Origin: Diphasiastrum complanatum
Taxonomy: Eukaryota; Streptophyta; Lycopodiopsida; Lycopodiales; Lycopodiaceae
NCBI GenBank assembly: GCA_029204225.1
Contig: CM055092.1
Location: 10,011,806-10,075,805, forward strand
Length of the DNA: 64,000 nt
Direction: 5' to 3'
This document shows positions 51,531 to 63,600 of the stretch, in pieces; the first letter of the stretch is position 1; each line of letters opens with the position of its first letter. Both the position numbers and the translations under genes were made by a program. The notes under the pieces are model-generated. The model was not told the DNA's origin and did no database searches. It saw nothing but the letters and a program-made list of their open reading frames with translations.

Positions 51531-52660
51531 CATGATGCAGGTTGGTGGAACATAAGTGTGGTCATTGTGAAGCTTTGAGATGGAAACAAGAGATTGATAG
51601 CTCATTTTGCTACACAAAGGGAAAGGTTAGGTTGTCGTTGTTTCCTGCACCATTCTCGCAACTGCTTAGACTGTTTGCGTTAGGAGATGATGAAGCAGCG
51701 GTGCATTTTTGAAAGAATATATGGAGCTATAATAATTATCCTGCATTTGCTTCACTGGGTGTAAGATTAGATAAGTCTACTGCTAATTCTAAAGGCAGTG
51801 CTTATAATTTCAGAGTTTCAGGATGTTTGTGCCATCAAATAAGTGGATGGCTTCCTATAGATGAGAGCTTGCGTTCTCACAAATATATCTAGTGGATGGA
51901 GATGATTTGTAGCTAGAAAGAACATTGTCTCTTGGCTCAAGCGTCCGACGCAATGTTTTGAGTAGCTTACAACAAATGATAATGGAGATCAACCCATTTG
52001 CAAGTGTCTTCCTAAGTGCATGTCTTATTATGTGCACAAATCCCACTCTTGACATTCATCTTCATATAATGTCAGGTATCTCCAAGAATCGAGAGAATTG
52101 ACATTACAATGCACCAGTAACAAATGAGATAGCTATACTCATGCCCTTAGATGATTGTCCAAGTGATGGCCATCGTGACATAGTCCTCCATTCGGTCCAA
52201 GATGGTTTGAAAAAAATAAATCAGCTTTTCTCCTACGATGCATTGCATTTTGTTCTTTTATTTTCGTTTGGGATAGATGGATGGCATGTAGGCATACCCC
52301 ATGTACAAGAATGCCTTTCGACACAACATCTTGGTACAAATGAGCTGCATAATATTGTTGATTCAACACAACCATCATTTGTGAAAAATAATGCAATCAG
52401 AAGTGGTGATGAGGATGTGGACGCTTGCAATGTAGGAAGCGACAAGAGACATAAAAATGTGACTATTCATGAATTTTATAGCTATCATCTCCAACTTCAT
52501 GAGGGACATTTCACCAATACACTTAGTAGACAAACTATTTTAGGAGTATCTTTGTGATCAGTTTGCAAAATTGGATCAAGAGCATTTGAATTACATATAC
52601 GCTAATTGTTGGAAATTAAGGTCACAGTTTCCTCCTTGGTGATACTATTTCTATTTCAAG
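51510..52660 (+). pseudogene. Helitron Rep/helicase N-terminal fragment
   Basis: Plus-strand remnant of the Helitron-like N region. A zinc-binding start, CGHCEALRWKQEIDSSFCYT (about 51555), is followed by KGKVRLSLFPAPFSQLLRLF, then YNNYPAFASLGVRLDKSTAN and FRVSGCLCHQISGWLPIDES. Further on come NEIAILMPLDDCPSDGHRDI (from 52120), YDALHFVLLFSFGIDGWHVG, VTIHEFYSYHLQLHEGHFTN and CDQFAKLDQEHLNYI. Helitrons move by rolling-circle replication using a Rep (HUH) nuclease and a Pif1-like helicase. Neither the HUH motif nor the helicase is present here. Stops and frameshifts are frequent. Confidence 0.85.
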
Positions 52661-53150
52661 ATTCTTCCTACATATTTTTGATCAATGATCTAGGGTCAGA
52701 TGCAACCTGTTGTGGTTTATATGTTTGCTCATTTGATACCTTCAAGAATCATAATTTTTTCTATTTTGCTATTCTACAAAATTACTCTCATTCTATGTGT
52801 AGAACAATGCCTAGTAAAATACACAAGTTTCTGTTAGTAGTTTGACAACCCAATTTTTACACAGAGTCAAATCAACCAAAGTATTTGAAAGACGACTTCA
52901 TCCTTTTCGACTAATCTACATCAAAGGGTATCCATTCTCGTCTAATATTACATTGGAATTTCAAAGCATCTACATCAAAGGGTATCCATTCTCGTCTAAT
53001 TCTACATTGGAAAGTCAAAGCATTATGGAGCAGGTTGAGATAGACAAAAACTATTTGAATGGCGATTAGTGAGATATTTTTTATCGCGTTGTTTATGGAC
53101 ATGTTGAGAGGCAACAAAGTGGTGTTTTCTTCGTCGATGGTCATAGAGGA
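52661..53150. other. Transition between Helitron and Copia-3 fragments, with a 54-bp tandem duplication
   Basis: No assigned gene. The only structure is the 54-bp duplication at 52915-53022. Which element it belongs to is unclear. Confidence 0.45.
52915..53022. repeat. 54-bp tandem duplication
   Basis: CTACATCAAAGGGTATCCAT starts both units (about 52915 and 52969, period 54). Both read IYIKGYPFSSN in the same frame, with TLEFQS and TLESQS at the ends. The copies differ at only a few bases. Confidence 0.88.
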
Positions 53151-53154
53151 ATTG

Positions 53155-53990
53155 GAATTACATTTCTCTACAATGTGATGTTCTTCATGTTCCTAACCTT
53201 ACCAAGAATCTGCTTTCGATAAGCAGAATCACTAATTTTGGTCGAAAGGTCGAATTTGATGCACAGGGCTGGACCATACTCGACAAGTCTAGGAAAGTTT
53301 TAGCTTTCGGTAGACGATGTGGCTATCTCTACAAGCTTAGTCACTGCTATTCAACAAATAGCCAAGCTCTTCATACATCGACTTTTGAATTGACTAATAT
53401 GCTTTGGCATTTCAGATTAGGCCATCTTAATTTCAATAGTATTCAATAAATGTCGATTCAGAATTTAGTGCAAGATCTTCCTTTTGTTAGCAAATTGACT
53501 TCTCCTTGTGAAAGCTGTATTATCAACAAGCATGCTAGAAGTCCTTTCATCTCTAAGTTTGCTTGATCTTGTACATAGTGACATTTGTGGCCCAATGCAG
53601 ACTGTTTCGATAGGGGGAGTTGTTTATTTTCTAACTTTTATTAATGATTTCTCTCGGAGGACTGTCACCTATTTCTTGAAGAATAAATCGGAAGCATTCA
53701 AGTTCTTCAAACAATTCAACGCATCTGCTAAAAAGCATACCTAGAGAAAGATCAAAGCTCTACGTACTGATGGAGGGGGATAATTCATCTCCACGAAATT
53801 CAAGGACTTTTGCAAGGCCAATGGAATACATCAACAATACACAACCAGCTACTCACCTCAGTCCAATGATGTAGCTGAGAGGAAGAATTGGACACTCATT
53901 GAAAGTGCCAAGAGCATGCTAGCCCGTGCCTCTCTTCCAAAAAAATTTTGGGTAGAAGTTGTTACTACGACTGCCTATCTGATGCTAAAG
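53155..53990 (+). pseudogene. Copia-3 integrase
   Basis: GAG-pre-integrase: MLWHFRLGHLNFNSIQ, then a TAA stop, then SPCESCIINKHARSPF. Core: LVHSDICGPM (catalytic Asp near 53579), LRTDGGG followed by a TAA stop where GEF is expected, then SPQSNDVAERKNWTLIESAK with the catalytic Glu. It ends FWVEVVTTTAYL, where about 1 kb is missing relative to other Copia elements and the RT follows at once. Confidence 0.85.
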
Positions 53991-55330
53991 AAAGACTAAA
54001 TCGATACAAGGCCAGGCTTGTCACCAAAGGCTTCTCCCAGATTCCAAATCTGGATTATTCGGAGACTTTCAGTCTTGTCGTCAGGCATACTTCGATTCAA
54101 CTTCTACTCTCCAATGCAGTTGCAGCCGATCTCGAAGTCCACCAAATGGATGTCCAAACTGCCTTCCTCAACGAGACTATCAAAGAAAAAATCTATATGT
54201 CATAGCCAAAGGGATACGAGATGAAGGGTAAGGAGCACCTAGTGTGTAAAATTCACAAAGCTTTGTATGATCTGAAATAGTCTCAAAGAGCTTGGTTTCA
54301 AAACATTAATGCATTCTTAATCGAGAATGGTTTTATTGCAAACTCAACAGACTCGAATGTTTATTTCAAGTTTGTATCGAATTCCTTCATTATCATTACT
54401 CTTTATGTAGATGATACTTTCTAGTTCAGTAACAATCTGAATTTATTGAAGGATACCAAATGCATGTTAGCACATGAATACAAGATGACTAATATGGGTC
54501 CAGCACACTACTGTTTCGAAATTCAGATTTTTTGAATTTGACCCACCAGACAAATTTTCATCAATCAACAGAGATATCTCACTAATGTGCTGGAAGAATA
54601 TGGAATGGTCGACTGCAAACCGAGCCACTTCCCACTCGACCCTGGTCTAAAGCTATCAAGGGAGCAATGCCCAAAATCCAAGTCAGAGAAGGAGAAAATA
54701 AAGCAGTATACATTTCACTCCATCATCAAGTCATTTATGTATGTTATGCTCTACACCCGACCCGACCTTGCTTACTCAATCAGCTCACTAAACCAATTTC
54801 TGTCAAATCCAGGTTCAAAACATTGTAAGGCTCTCATGAAGGTCATGAAGTATGTCCAAGCTACAAAACATCTACCGATACCAGATCATCGACATCCGAT
54901 TTTAGATTCTTGTTCAATCAAGGCCCAATTTTATGGAACAACCGAAAACAGACCTCAATAGCATTGTCTACAACAGAATCAGAATATATAACTGCCATGA
55001 ATGCTACCAAGGAGAAAATCTGGCTGAGAAACCTGCTTGCAGATATTGAACTTCTTCAGTCACATCCGACTACCATCTACTGTGACAACCAAAGCACTAT
55101 TGCACTATCTTCGAATCCGAGATTTCATTCTTGAAGCAAGCATATCGAAATCAGGTATCACTACCTTAGAGAAAAAGTGCAAAGCAAGAAAATTTCTTTG
55201 GATTACTGTAGAACATAATTATAGGTAGTAGATTACTTCACCCAAGGCATTATCAAAGGAGCACCATCTCAGATTTAACAATCTACTAAATCTGAAGATT
55301 GAAGTTTTTCAGGATTCACATTAAGGGGGA
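53991..55330 (+). pseudogene. Copia-3 reverse transcriptase and RNase H
   Basis: RT starts in the middle at RYKARLVTKGFSQIPNLDYS. MDVQTAFLNETIKEKIYMS is followed by a stop. KIHKALYDLK then carries a TAG at the Gln of LKQS. YVDD is at 54404-54415 with another stop just after. RPDLAYSISSLNQFLSNPGS and ALSTTESEYITAMNATKEKI mark RNase H. SKHIEIRYHYLREKV follows a stop at 55132-55134. At least six stops are present. Confidence 0.88.
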
Positions 55331-55331
55331 G

Positions 55332-55850
55332 TGTTGGAATTTATGCTCAAAACCAATTCCATTAGGTAATGAGCATATTTTAAAACCATGTTTATATCTA
55401 TCCTTGAAAACACAAAAAAGGAAGGAAGGCTCTAATTTGTTATAGCAAAAAGTTGACATTAATTTTGTAGAATGTTCTCGATACGGGATTGACTCGGAAA
55501 ATCCGAAATTTTTTGATACTCAAAAATCAGAATTTCTCGATACTGGATCGACTCAAAAAATCCGTAATTTTTTGAGTCATTGTAGTTTCTCGAGTCAGTG
55601 TGTAATTTCTCAAGTCAGTGTATATTTTTTAGTCTTTATCAAATTTGATACTATCAGAAATCCGACCTACGTCACGATGTTGACAATCCACCTACTCCTG
55701 CACATACATTCACTATAAAATGACGGCTACCTACTATAGGATGGATGTAGTTAATTAAGTAGATTAAAGTCAGCTTTCAATGTATTAATTATCTGACTTC
55801 CAATCTCAAGGAAGATCTTGTTGGAGAGAGAAGAGAGAATAAATGACGAA
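55332..55850 (+). repeat. 3' LTR of Copia-3 (right end uncertain)
   Basis: Begins TGTTGGAATTTATGCTC right after AAGGGGGAG. The region 55480-55640 has repeated CTCGA(T/G)AC and ACTCGA/AAATCCG motifs. The other LTR is absent, so the right end is a guess. Confidence 0.6.
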
Positions 55851-56689
55851 CACGAACGAGAAACGAACTCAAACAAGAAGCGAATGAGAAACGAACTCGA
55901 ACAGAAAATGTTCATGCGCAGCGAAATGAACTATACGACTCTCTCCGTAAACATGACTATGCCTATCATAATGACAGAACTTTAGTGATAGAAATCACGG
56001 TCATTTTAGATTACGTAGCCAAACATTAATAGATGAAGCGTCAGAAGAATAATTTGTCGTGAATAACAAGACAAATTATATGTTGCGAATGATTCGCGAA
56101 GACCTAGACTGTGCTTGACTGATAATTAGTCGCGAATGATTCGCGAAAGACAAGACTAAATGTTAATCATCTATTACTAGTAAGAACAACTAGAAAGATC
56201 AGACAAAATAAAAGATAAGCATAGCAATATTAACATAAATCTGAACGTAGAACAATGAATTGTATGAGATTAAGTATATCATGTATACATGTCAATAATG
56301 CAGCAGAGCACAATACAATAGCGGACGAAAACCCGTGCCCTACAAAGCTTATTTCAATCTGTAAAAAGGAATTAAATCTTAATTCTGACAAAATGAAAAA
56401 TCAATGCTCAGAGCATCTACTTCATTTATGTCATCTTTTTCTGCTTTCTTCATCATCTTTTACACGAATGGTGTCCAGTATATATATGTTACATATTATT
56501 ACAGGTTTGCAGATGTGAAAGTACAGGGTGGATGTGCTGTTTGTAGGAGATCGTGGGTGGCTGCAATCGTTGTCCAATCCGTTAGCGCAACTACATGGGG
56601 TGAGTGTGAAAAGGGTGCGATGTCAGCCAGTGCTGAAGTGAACATTGGTGATGATGCGAAAAGTGCGTCACTCTTACGAATGGCCTTAG
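55851..56689. other. Unassigned sequence with GCGAATGATTCGCGAA repeats
   Basis: AT-rich with clusters of CGAACnnGAA-like motifs (55855-55920). Two copies of GCGAATGATTCGCGAA occur at about 56084 and 56130, each ending in the palindrome TTCGCGAA. No gene was recognised. It may belong to the Copia-3 LTR or to the element into which the last retroelement inserted. Confidence 0.45.
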
Positions 56690-57488
56690 TGTTAGCAACT
56701 GTGCTAACACAGAGAAAATAAAAAAATAACAAAACTCCGTGGCATGTGTTTTGTAAGACCACGTATGAGTATCTGTCAATAAACTTCAAGCCATGGCACA
56801 TGTTTTGTAAGTCCATGAGTAGAAGCTTAAATAATAATAAAATAGCTTAAACTTAGACCTAGGAAACTTAAGATTAGAAATATTTTATCTTAAGTTGTCC
56901 TAAGTTAAGAAAATTGAAGTTCTAAATCCTAAGTTAGAAGTTCTAGAAAGGCTAGGAACAGATTAGTCCCATAAGTTAGTAGACACTTATGGAAGACCCT
57001 CCTTGCCATAAAACGAGAGGTGTTTGCATTGTAAATAACACTTTTGAGATTAAGCTACCTTGCTCTCTATTTTGGAGAATTATCATTCTATTTCATTTGT
57101 GTTCCCCTTGGAAAGGTGCATAGCTTGAGGGAAGGTGCTCGGGCCTCCTCTTGCCTCCTTTTCATTGGTTTTATTATTGTAACATTTCCATTATTGCTTA
57201 TTTTTCTGGTATAGCCGCAATCTCATTTTATTACCCTTCGGGTGTTAATCTAGGATTAGTCTAGTCACCTTGCTAGCTGGGTAAGCCTTAGCAAGGATTT
57301 TTATTGTTGTTACTAATTAGTTTATTTCTGTTTCGGGCACTAGTTGGGTAAGCCTTAGTGCTCTCATTCCTGTCCATATTTCTGTTGAAGCTTATTGTAG
57401 AAACTTAACAAGTGGACGAATCTCTGCATCCCTATACTACACCCGTAAGTAGATCTAGCCACCGCACTCACTAGAAATACTTCCAACA
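56690..57488 (+). repeat. 5' LTR of the pol-less element
   Basis: 799 bp, from TGTTAGCAACTGTGCTAACA to TTCCAACA. The first 20 bases form a perfect 8-bp inverted repeat around ACTG. The same tip opens the 3' LTR at 63738. Confidence 0.92.
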
Positions 57489-57489
57489 T

Positions 57490-57503
57490 TGGCACCGTTG
57501 CCG
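57490..57503 (+). promoter_or_regulatory. Primer-binding site (Asp-type tRNA)
   Basis: TGGCACCGTTGCCG, one base after the LTR end. It matches TGGCGCCGTTGCCG, the complement of the tRNA-Asp 3' end, with one mismatch. This PBS is typical of Athila-like plant Gypsy elements. Confidence 0.75.
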
Positions 57504-58240
57504 CTTTTTAAGTATTTTTCTACCTAGATTCTTCTCCTTTCTTCTCTTTTATTTCTTGCTTCCGTGTTGTATGTTTGCTTGTGTGCTTATCTCTATCTAC
57601 CAACAAACAGCACGCGTCGTCTCTCCAGGTCCTACACGAGCTGCGGAGCAACTTCTCAAACCGGAGGGAAGCAACAAAAGAGTCAACTTGGGCATTTCTT
57701 CAAAAGAAGTGACCCAAGTGACCTTTTTCACAACCAAATAGGTATATTAGAATTCGCTAGTCTGTCTGCAGCCCTAACAGACCCTGATCTTTCATTTTAT
57801 CACCTCCAAGATTTTGACCACAATCAGATTTTGAGAAAACAGCCTGTTATACTGTCAAATCTCTTATTTTTCATCAAAATATTTGTCTTAGAATTCGCCG
57901 ATTTCACTGAGGCTAGATCTCATTAAAATCAGTCCTTTGGCAGTTGCGCAAATTCTATCTCACAGATTTTACTCGTTTACTTTCCTGTACTATCCGTGAA
58001 TTCTGAATCGTCAAATTTTTCCAGAAAATCTAGAAAAATCACTATTCTAACATTCAGAATACTTGTTAAGAATTTGCGAGTATTACAGTTAGATTTATCT
58101 GCCTCAAAATGATTTCTCATCATGTCCATAAATTCTATAACAATCAGAAAGACCAGTTTTTGTCTAACACTATCCATTGTGCAAGCAAACTGTCCTTTTT
58201 GTCAAGTACAGTCCTGCCCTGCTCCTCTGTATTTTGCATC
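57504..58240 (+). other. Leader of the pol-less element
   Basis: About 740 bp without a gene. TTAGAATTCGC appears at 57748 and again at 57889. The upstream open frame that runs into gag begins before the ATG at 58241 but shows no gag similarity. Confidence 0.55.
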
Positions 58241-59677
58241 ATGTCTCGTGACTGTGCTGAATCTTCTAATCCGACTCCTCCACGAATGGAACGAAGAATT
58301 CCATGTATCGATGCACCAAAGTATGATGGCAAATCTGACCTAGTCCGATTTCTCCAAGACTTTGATAATGCATGCTGTTTTTATAGAGATACCTCTGAAA
58401 CTAAAAACCTTCGTCTATTTCCCATGGTACTCTATGGCACCACCAAGGAGTGGTACTTGAATCTTGAAACTTCTGATCTTGCTTCTTGGACCACCCTCAA
58501 GGACACTCTCATCAAGTGTTTCAAACCATCCAAACTGACTCAGAGCCCGTTCATTCAAATTACTCATATCAAGATGCGTCACGAAGAGTCTGTTCGAAAC
58601 TACATTGAGCGTTTTACACGTCTCAAAGTAGAATGTGTTGATGAAAATATCACTGAACGCATGGCCATAAAACTATTTTTAGCTGGATTGCCTAAAAACA
58701 TCCGCCGTGAACTCAAACCAGTTGATAAAGATGTGATGATTGATGCTATCCGTGAAGAAGACGAATGTTTCGATGATGACTTTGACCATCGTGAAAAGAA
58801 ATCTAAGAATCTGGATCATCCTAAGTCTGATAATATTGCTCAAACTTCTGAGCTTCTACATCAAATGGAAACCTAGCAAAAAGCTCAACAATCACATATG
58901 GATAAACTCACTGCTGATTTCCAAACCGCCATGAAACAAATTGCTGAGAAATCCTTTCCAGCAAGAGAAAATGTCTGGTGTCCAATCTGCTCACAACATT
59001 ACACTGCTAATGAATGCCCTCAACTGCGAAATCATTTCCCAGCAGCCACCAGACCCACCGTTTATCGAGCTTACCGCCCCTACCCGCCACAACAACCTAT
59101 GCCACGACGAGGGGTTTACCAACCACGACCACCTGCACCAAATCAATATCCATCCCCATGTCAATAGTGTGTTGTTAACCAACCTGCCCCACAAAACGTT
59201 GTCCATTATCTTGATCCGAATACCATCGATCCGGCCACCTACTATGTGGAAGACAATACTCAACCGTAGTACTCTACTGGAATGGTTGTTTATTATGCCT
59301 ATGATTCTAATGCTCAATCACTGGATCCCAATGCCCAAGCTTATAATCCAAACCAAGCTGTCTTTGCCGCACATCAACTACTCGCAATATGAGGATGCTG
59401 CATCAGTGCAGGTAAACATCCTAGTATTTGTTGCCCAGATAAACTTCGTTTCCCTCCAGCTTGTGAAAATTGTGGTATTGAACATCACGTGAAGGACTGC
59501 CCATCCCGATCCAAACCTGCTGCTCCAGTTTGTTCAGTGCAAGTAGAAACTTTACCAGCTGAAACTCATCCTGCTTGGATCTTGACTCGGCCACAAACCC
59601 AACACCAAGCCCCTACACTTGCACCCAGCAAAACTCACCCACAGGCTGTTCCTCCAAGAGATGATTCAACTCGATAG
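58241..59677 (+). pseudogene. gag of the pol-less element
   Basis: The ATG at 58241 starts MSRDCAESSNPTPPRMERRI. The retrotransposon gag domain follows: APKYDGKSDLVRFLQDFDNA, LYGTTKEWYLNLETSDLASW, EESVRNYIERFTRLKVECVD, KLFLAGLPKNIRREL. After a TAG at 58874 the same frame continues through a zinc-knuckle-like CPICSQHYTANECP, Pro/Gln-rich sequence with further stops, and CENCGIEHHVKDCP. All of these parts share one frame, so only nonsense mutations break it. It would form the capsid. Confidence 0.88.
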
Positions 59678-59754
59678 TTTATCCTCAAACATCTGAAGAA
59701 ATTCAGCTGCATCATGAGTATCGCCAGCAAATCCGTAATGCCGACCAACAATCT

Positions 59755-60300
59755 TCCTCTTCCCATAAAGTACCTCACAAGCCATTTGAAAGCAAAACCC
59801 TTGAAGGTACCCAAGTTTGGGGAGATTTACTACAAGCCAATGTCACTCTTCCCTTCCATGTCCTCTGGAAGCATGCTGGCCAGTGGAAACAACAGATCCA
59901 ATCCAATACCACCACCACTATTGATGAGTTGCATGAAATGCCCTTACATCTAACCAATCCACTCAACGAACGAGGCAACATCAAAATCCCAGCTATCCAT
60001 CATCAATCCCGTGAAGTTTTAGCAGTACTCAATGGAGGTTCCAGAGTTAATATCATTTCCACATCCCTCATGATGGAATGGAATCTGAAAGACAAGCTAG
60101 CCAAACCTACTTGTCAGCTTTGAATGGTTGATCAAAGTGTGGTCCGACCTACCGGTTTCCTTCCGCACGTGCTGATCAAACTAGGAGGTCTCAAATTTTC
60201 TGTTGACCTTGTAGTACTTGATATTCCCAATAATGCCTATTCTTATGAACTATTACTTGGTCATCCGTGGCTCACCAATGCACGAGTCATTCATGACTAG
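59755..60300 (+). pseudogene. Retropepsin-like protease of the pol-less element
   Basis: In a frame shifted from gag: TQVWGDLLQANVTLPFHVLW, then LAVLNGGSRVNIISTSLMME. The active site, normally DGGS or DSGS, reads NGGS (Asn codon at 60031), so the catalytic Asp is lost. After a TGA at 60121 (Arg position) come FLPHVLIKLGGLKFSVDLVV and YELLLGHPWLTNARVIHD, ending at TAG 60298 in place of Trp. This is the expected LGxPWL block of plant Gypsy proteases. Confidence 0.8.
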
Positions 60301-60635
60301 AGCAATTGATCCTCACGATTTCTCTATTACCTCCTCAAATTCTGATCAAATACATTTTTGCACTATCAGACATTTTTCCTCTTTTGGCCAACACAAATCA
60401 CTTACAGGAATTCGCAGGCCCTCAGAATGATGTCTTGAAATCCGCGACCATCATTACCAAATCGTGGACATTGAGGAGAAATTCTGGGTGAAGTTGCAAA
60501 TTCCTACCCAAAAAAGTCTATATATAGGTCTCCACCCTTTCTCCACGAGTTCATTTTAGATTGCTGCTCTCGAGTTCATGCCAAATTTTTTCAAAAATTT
60601 CAAAATTCTCAGAGCAATCTAAAATCACTGCTGCC

Positions 60636-63600
60636 ATGGCTTCCCGTGATTCCTCACAAAGCTTGCACCACTCGTCCTTATTCAGGGGATATAATCATGA
60701 TCTCTCTTAAGAATTACACCGAGCAGCTCACACTGGCCAAGGATATCCTCACCAACCTTGGTTTTGATCTAACACTTTTTCGGGGCCAGCAGAACGAGAG
60801 CCTCATCCAAGCAGCCTACTCGACCTATTCGGATGAATTCCAAACTTTCCGGCTTACAACCAAGACTGGCAGTTATTCTATTATCAATGTCTCTCTGGGG
60901 GATCTTCAGAGTGTCGGCTTTCCTAATCTCGGAGAGACAATCCATGGCAAGGGCACCAGTTATGATGCCAAGTATTTCACCAAGTTTCTGACAGATGATG
61001 GCAAAACCATTGTCCAAACCGATGATGAGATCGTTATCCGACTCATCACGGATCCCCATCTACGGGCCGCCTCAGAGATCATCGTCACCATGGCTGCAGT
61101 ACATACCACCAAGATGGATTGCATCCCACCGAGCGATCTCTGCTCTCTCACCCTCACCATGGACGACCCCACTCAAAATTATAAGTGGGCTGAGAAGGTA
61201 GCGGAGAAGCTGTGCAGAGCCCTAAAAGCCCGCAAATCAACTACCAAATGTGAGTATCTCCTCCACATGTTGGTCACCAAGCAATTGGGGTCTTAGGCGG
61301 CTGCTGCCATCAAGGAGCTGGAAGGTTGTTTATCCAAGCACAAAAAACCGAGCCACTCCCCAACCGACAGCAGAACCAGTCTCACCAGCCCCACCTACTA
61401 GGAAGCAGAAAGGGAAGGCAGTCAGTACCGAAGCAGATGTCCCACATGACATTCTATCCAGCGATATCGAGGTAGAATATGCTGAATCCGAAGGGAGCCT
61501 TAAACCATCTTAGGTCCCCAAGGAGGTCCTAGAGCAGCAAGAAGCCTTACTTCACCAGGCCCAACAACGCCGAGAAGCAGTAGCAGCAGCAGTAGGCAGC
61601 TCCGGAATGGAAAGCACTTCTGGCTCTGATCCTATGGGCGTAATTTCGTCCACACAGGCAATCTCCTCTCCATCACTTGCTCTCACAATCCCACCACCAC
61701 CCCCACCATTTCCTGTCACCTCCACACCCTCAATAACTCTCAATACGGGCTTCCCTTTCACACTTCCACAAAAGCCCTCGATTGTACAAATCTCCACCCT
61801 ACTTGACTCCACAGTCAACGTAGATGATTTTGCCTTACAATTACTAATTGCACTTCCATCAACCACTTTCACCACTAACCCAATCACACAATCTCTGCCA
61901 CATAGTCTCTCCCCACCCCTCAATCCACAATCACCCCTCCCTACCTTTCCTACACCTCCGTCTAGCTCTGCTCCTGATTTTCTACCATTTAGCCCCATGC
62001 CGTATCCTAACTACACACGCAACCTCCCTGACATTGGTCCTTGGGAGCAGCTACCCCTTACAGCCCAAAAGCGGTATGGTTGGTGAATGAGCTCCAATAC
62101 AATGTATTCGGCACCCTAGGGGCACAACACACTATGCGGCGATTCAATGATGGTGCTATGGTGGACCGTCAGAAAGAAAAAGCAAGGCTGGAGGAGGAAA
62201 CCAAACAATAGCAGTTGCAGATCCAAAACCTCACGAATTACAATCAACAACAGCAGCAGATGCTAATCCATCTCCAGAACCAGCTCCAACTGAAGGTATC
62301 CAACATGCAACAAACCATTGATACCCTCAAAGCCGAGAAGGATGAGGTTGTAGCAGATTCATAAGCAGCACATTCCGCTATGAAGGAATAGTTGGAAATG
62401 GTGGACTTCAACAACTTCGCACCACCAGCTATCCCTAAGGGAACTACCATTCCAGTGGTGGCCTATCAAACGCTGGCCCAAAAGCTGAAAGCCATGACGG
62501 AGCAACACGCAAAATTACAACAATCATACATTGCTTCCGTCGAGGCCCTAAACCAGCACATAGCCACCTTGGAAGAATGCTTAAAGGCTACTGCCTAGTC
62601 GACACCGTCGGTTCATGCAGAGCACGCCCAATTTCATGATTCGGGACACCACTTTGATGGGCCTGATGGTGGAGATGGCATAGGATTTCAACAGCTCAAG
62701 GCTCCGCATTTCAAAGCCAACCCCTGGGGCAAGGAGCTCAAACACCAACCAATCCATCGGGCTCTGGGAGTACCAACATTTTCTTTCCCCCTCAACACCA
62801 CTAACCCCACCTTCATTCCACGACACTTTTCCCCTGAATCACAACGTATTGCAGAAGCTAGCCCCTCGCCTCCTCTATCTCCTGATCCCGATCCACAAAC
62901 CGCACATGAGATTGCCTCTGAAGCCCCCACCATCCGGCACAGAATCACGCCCACAGAACCAAGCAAGGAGTTGCGCGTCTCTCAGGAGTTTGCAAAGAAG
63001 TACCCAACAATGAAAGAGCGAGGCGGCTACATACTGTCAAATTTAGACCAGTGTCAAACACATAAAGCAGCAGTCAAACTCCTAGATCCACAACCTCTCT
63101 GGTGCCATCAGCTCTTCCTGCAAAGACCTCGATGACACGGTATCTTGAAGCTCCCTCCGCACCAATCCTTATTACTCCAATAGCGAGGCGAGAACCATTT
63201 CCTGCCACCAAGGTCAAGAACAGAATCTTTTGGCCTAAGCTCACAAGAGTCGATACCGGCAACTTAGCCGAAGACATGGTCACCAACTGCCGAGTCTTCT
63301 ACCAGAAGCACCATGGCAATCCTGATTGCGATGTCAGATATTTTGCAGATAATTGCGACCTGGTGGCATTTCTGGCAGAACTCAGAGGTTTTTGGGATCG
63401 AGGGTTACCCCCAATTGCCCTTGATATCAATAAACCCTTGCGCACGCAAGACAACAATATCAACGTTGCAAGGCTCTATTATCGCACTGCACTTATTTCC
63501 GCCTTGCACGTTGATATGGTGGAGCTATGGAAAACCCATAACTTTCTCCAGGATATGCTCCATTATTACACACCCATGCCCTTCCTGAACAGATTACGGT

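Larger units (their letters stand above)
53155..55331 (+). mobile_element. Deleted Copia element Copia-3
   Basis: A third Copia family. It starts in the post-protease region (VLHVPNLTKNLLSISRI), runs through the integrase, lacks the end of the integrase and the start of RT (join near 53985), then continues RT, RNase H, a purine tract (AAGGGGGAG, 55323-55331) and a 3' LTR from 55332. The 5' LTR, gag and protease are missing. Confidence 0.88.
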
